64,000 nucleotides of DNA, from contig AP026133.1 in NCBI GenBank assembly GCA_030295235.1, positions 248,001-312,000 on the forward strand. Direction: 5' to 3'. This document shows, one piece after another, positions 62,196-64,000 of the stretch. The notes beneath the pieces are model-generated. The model did no database searches. It was not told the origin of the DNA and worked only from the letters and a program-made list of their open reading frames with translations. This DNA comes from Fistulifera solaris (taxonomy: Eukaryota; Bacillariophyta; Bacillariophyceae; Naviculales; Stauroneidaceae). The stretch's first letter is position 1, and each line of letters starts with the position of its first letter. The translations under genes were made by a program, and so were the position numbers.

Positions 62196-63101
62196 TTACC
62201 CTTTCTTCTGGAACCATTTACCATGTGTTACACCAAAAGGAAGCATGACGGCCACTGCTCCTCCGACTATGTTCCCCAATGTTACAGGAATCAAGTTCTT
62301 GGTGAACATTTGCGCAATAGTGATTTCCGCTCCCCTCATCATACCGAGCGGAATCAAGCACATGTTGGCGACGGAATGATCCAGTCCTAAAGCCACAAAC
62401 GCAGAAATAGGGAACCAGACCGCCGTCATTTTGCCAACCATGGAGGAGCATCCGGATGCCATGTAAACGGCCATACAAACGAGCCAGTTGCACATGAGGC
62501 CACGAGTAAACGCAACACCCCAGGGTACCGAACACTTCGCTGTCGCCAGCGTAACAGCACCAGGAGCGGCCCCCAACGTCATACCTTGAAAAGCCAAGTA
62601 GGCCAAAAGGAGTGACCCTACAAAATTTCCAAGGTAACTTGCCACCCAGCTCTTGACAAGGTCTTTTCTTTGGATTTTCCCCTCCATGTAGGCAGCGGTC
62701 ACGAGAGCGGTATTACCCGTAAACAGTTCTCCACCCGTCACCAAAGTCATGATTAGACCAAAGGGAAGACCAAATGCTCCGGTAATGATTTTCTGTAGAC
62801 CCGGATTGGATTCAAGAAGACCCGGGCAGGCTCCCCCCACCGAAATGGCCAAGAAAATTCCAAAGCCAATGTGGCAGCCCGATACCACACCGAGCGTAAA
62901 AATCTTGGAAAAGGATGCCGTCGCTTTCTTGACTCCGGCCGCCACGGCTCCTTCGTAAAGTGCTACGGGTAGCTTTAACTCCGGCTCGACCAACGACGAA
63001 GATATGGACATCGTCGGCACCTTGCCCATTGGCTGACTAATCGCAAAGGCGGAGCTGGTGGCGCTGACAATGAGCAGAATAAACGTGATGAGACGAACCA
63101 T
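62196..63101 (-). CDS. Formate/nitrite transporter family channel, plastid-targeted (NAR1-like)
   Basis: ATG 63101 (MVRLITFILLIVSATSSAFA) to the stop at 62196; 301 residues, intact. The frame opens further upstream to 63305; I chose 63101 because it gives a signal peptide ending SSAFAIS, a near-perfect diatom plastid cleavage motif with Phe at the plus-one site. The FNT core has six membrane segments: GFGIFLAISVGGACPGLL, LVTGGELFTGNTALVTAA, WVASYLGNFVGSLLLAYLA, LMCNWLVCMAVYMASG, FVALGLDHSVANMCLIPLG and LGNIVGGAVAVMLPF. Algal NAR1 proteins carry nitrite (or bicarbonate) into plastids; with this leader, a plastid-envelope nitrite channel is the best guess. It converges on V-ATPase A with 82 bp between stops. 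Confidence 0.9.
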   Translation of the reverse strand: MVRLITFILLIVSATSSAFAISQPMGKVPTMSISSSLVEPELKLPVALYEGAVAAGVKKATASFSKIFTLGVVSGCHIGFGIFLAISVGGACPGLLESNPGLQKIITGAFGLPFGLIMTLVTGGELFTGNTALVTAAYMEGKIQRKDLVKSWVASYLGNFVGSLLLAYLAFQGMTLGAAPGAVTLATAKCSVPWGVAFTRGLMCNWLVCMAVYMASGCSSMVGKMTAVWFPISAFVALGLDHSVANMCLIPLGMMRGAEITIAQMFTKNLIPVTLGNIVGGAVAVMLPFGVTHGKWFQKKG

Positions 63102-63525
63102 GGTTCCGATGACAGCTAACAGATAACAGATGACGATGTTTATGAGAATAAATGATGATCGCGCCAATGGGCGAAGATGCCGATGAGAAAAAGGATCGGA
63201 AGAAGTGATGCAACGATGCCGAAATTGTGAAGATGCCGGAGTTTTGGGGCAACGCTCGTATGTCGTCCGAAGGATGACGTATCGTTGTTGTCTCAAGACT
63301 GACACTCATGTCTCGAGATCAGAAGCGGTGCGCGTGTGTGTTGCGTTTGTTATTATTTGGTTGCAACTTTGCAACCATACAATGCCATAAAAGATCCTCT
63401 TGCTGTCATCAAGACGTATAACAGCCTATCTTTATCAATTCAATAGCCGTAAAGATTCGAAAAGAGCTCGCAAGGACGACGTTGTTTTTTTCGAAAGAAT
63501 TAGGATTTTGTGCAATTGCGACACT
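63102..63525. promoter_or_regulatory. Divergent promoter region between FNT and TFIIF beta genes
   Basis: 424 bp between two divergent start codons. The minus-strand frame here is the unused upstream opening of the FNT gene. No separate gene seen. Confidence 0.4.
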
Positions 63526-64000
63526 ATGGCGGACCCAATGGAAGTCAATGAAGAGCGAGTCACTGCAGAGTCGTACGGTTCTCTAAATACCAGCAACGCC
63601 GCAGACGAATGTTGGGTGATTCGTATCCCGAAAAAATTGGCAGAATTGTGGGAAAAAGCTCCGGAGGGCACCGATTTAGGTGAAATGGTGTTTACCAAAG
63701 GCGGGACGACCGCCACCGGACGAAAAGTCAAACCGTCACTCACCGTTCATGTTTCCGAGTCACTCGTCGAGCAGATGCAACCGCCGGTTCCTCACAACCG
63801 CAATTTACCTCCCGGTACGGTACCCCCTTCTTCTATGCCTCTCAATTATTCACTACAAGCCATGACGAAGAAAGTGCCGGTGATGCATCCTTTCGTACGG
63901 AATCCGTATAATGGTTCGGTGCAGATACTTGGAACCGTCACTAGAACGGCCAACCTGCAAGTCGAACAGGATCAAAACTATCGTACACTTCTCAAAGACC
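63526..64000 (+). CDS. GTF2F2: TFIIF beta subunit (RAP30), 5' part, runs off window
   Basis: ATG 63526 (MADPMEVNEERVTAES), open to the window edge, at least 158 residues. The TFIIF beta dimerisation domain is visible: CWVIRIPKKLAELWEKAPEG, TDLGEMVFTKG, then SLTVHVSESLVEQM, and after a Pro-rich linker VQILGTVTRTANLQVEQDQNYRTLLKD, matching the GkVv-ae-rP-d-Y-lk motif of RAP30. With TFIIF alpha it escorts RNA polymerase II into the preinitiation complex. The C-terminal winged helix should lie beyond 64000. Confidence 0.85.
   Translation, partial: MADPMEVNEERVTAESYGSLNTSNAADECWVIRIPKKLAELWEKAPEGTDLGEMVFTKGGTTATGRKVKPSLTVHVSESLVEQMQPPVPHNRNLPPGTVPPSSMPLNYSLQAMTKKVPVMHPFVRNPYNGSVQILGTVTRTANLQVEQDQNYRTLLKD

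Noticed and set aside
1-64000. CRISPR arrays, phage attachment sites, bacterial operons
   Set aside because: No regularly spaced direct repeats, and the window is clearly eukaryotic (introns, V-ATPase, cyclin H, TFIIF).

Overview
The window looks like nuclear DNA of a diatom, probably a pennate one; no species is claimed. The reasons are compact, sparsely spliced genes with short GT-AG introns (about 64 to 244 bp), predicted plastid precursors with a signal peptide followed by an ASAFAP-like Ala/Gly-Phe site (formate/nitrite transporter, rubredoxin, DUF3754 protein), heterokont-style combinations such as ankyrin + FYVE-like + R-SNARE, and two members of a WYS/RGLE-type family that I associate with diatoms from memory.

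Layout. 0-9 kb: a triple Tudor-like repeat protein with a decaying tandem duplication, an ankyrin/FYVE/R-SNARE protein, a TPR-PDZ protein and an unrecognised Ser-rich protein. 9-16 kb: a PA200/Blm10 (PSME4) proteasome activator ending in the HbYX tail YYA. 16-21 kb: a RUS1/DUF647 protein, two tandem four-TM paralogues and a Golgi-type glycosyltransferase-like protein. 21.16-27.02 kb: a Mutator-like DNA transposon (MULE) with identical 130-bp terminal inverted repeats, a perfect 9-bp target-site duplication, a DDE/SWIM/zinc-knuckle transposase, a degenerate SPATT-type repeat region and a Ulp1-family cysteine protease. 27-41 kb: aldo/keto reductase, a secreted unknown, DUF3754 protein, Zn2Cys6 factor, cyclin H, L-lactate permease and an SLC35F transporter. 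41-51 kb: plastid rubredoxin, 2H phosphoesterase, a diatom-family protein, AIM24, a NYN RNase, an unknown and a DUF4442 thioesterase-like protein. 51-64 kb: a long disordered protein, two J-domain proteins, a second diatom-family protein, a second aldo/keto reductase, V-ATPase subunit A, a plastid FNT channel and the 5' part of TFIIF beta.

The host genes are mostly unrelated housekeeping genes and form no evident pathway cluster. Links are loose: cyclin H (TFIIH/CAK) and TFIIF beta both serve RNA polymerase II, and PA200, the J proteins and the TPR protein are proteostasis genes.

A striking property of the window is that about 18 otherwise good genes are interrupted by one or more single-base frame breaks, most of them in short homopolymers, including the essential V-ATPase A subunit and five sites in PA200. 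Allowing one base at each break restores a length divisible by three in every gene I summed. I read this mainly as homopolymer-length consensus error in the assembly, not as mass pseudogenisation. Gene spans below run across these breaks and say so.
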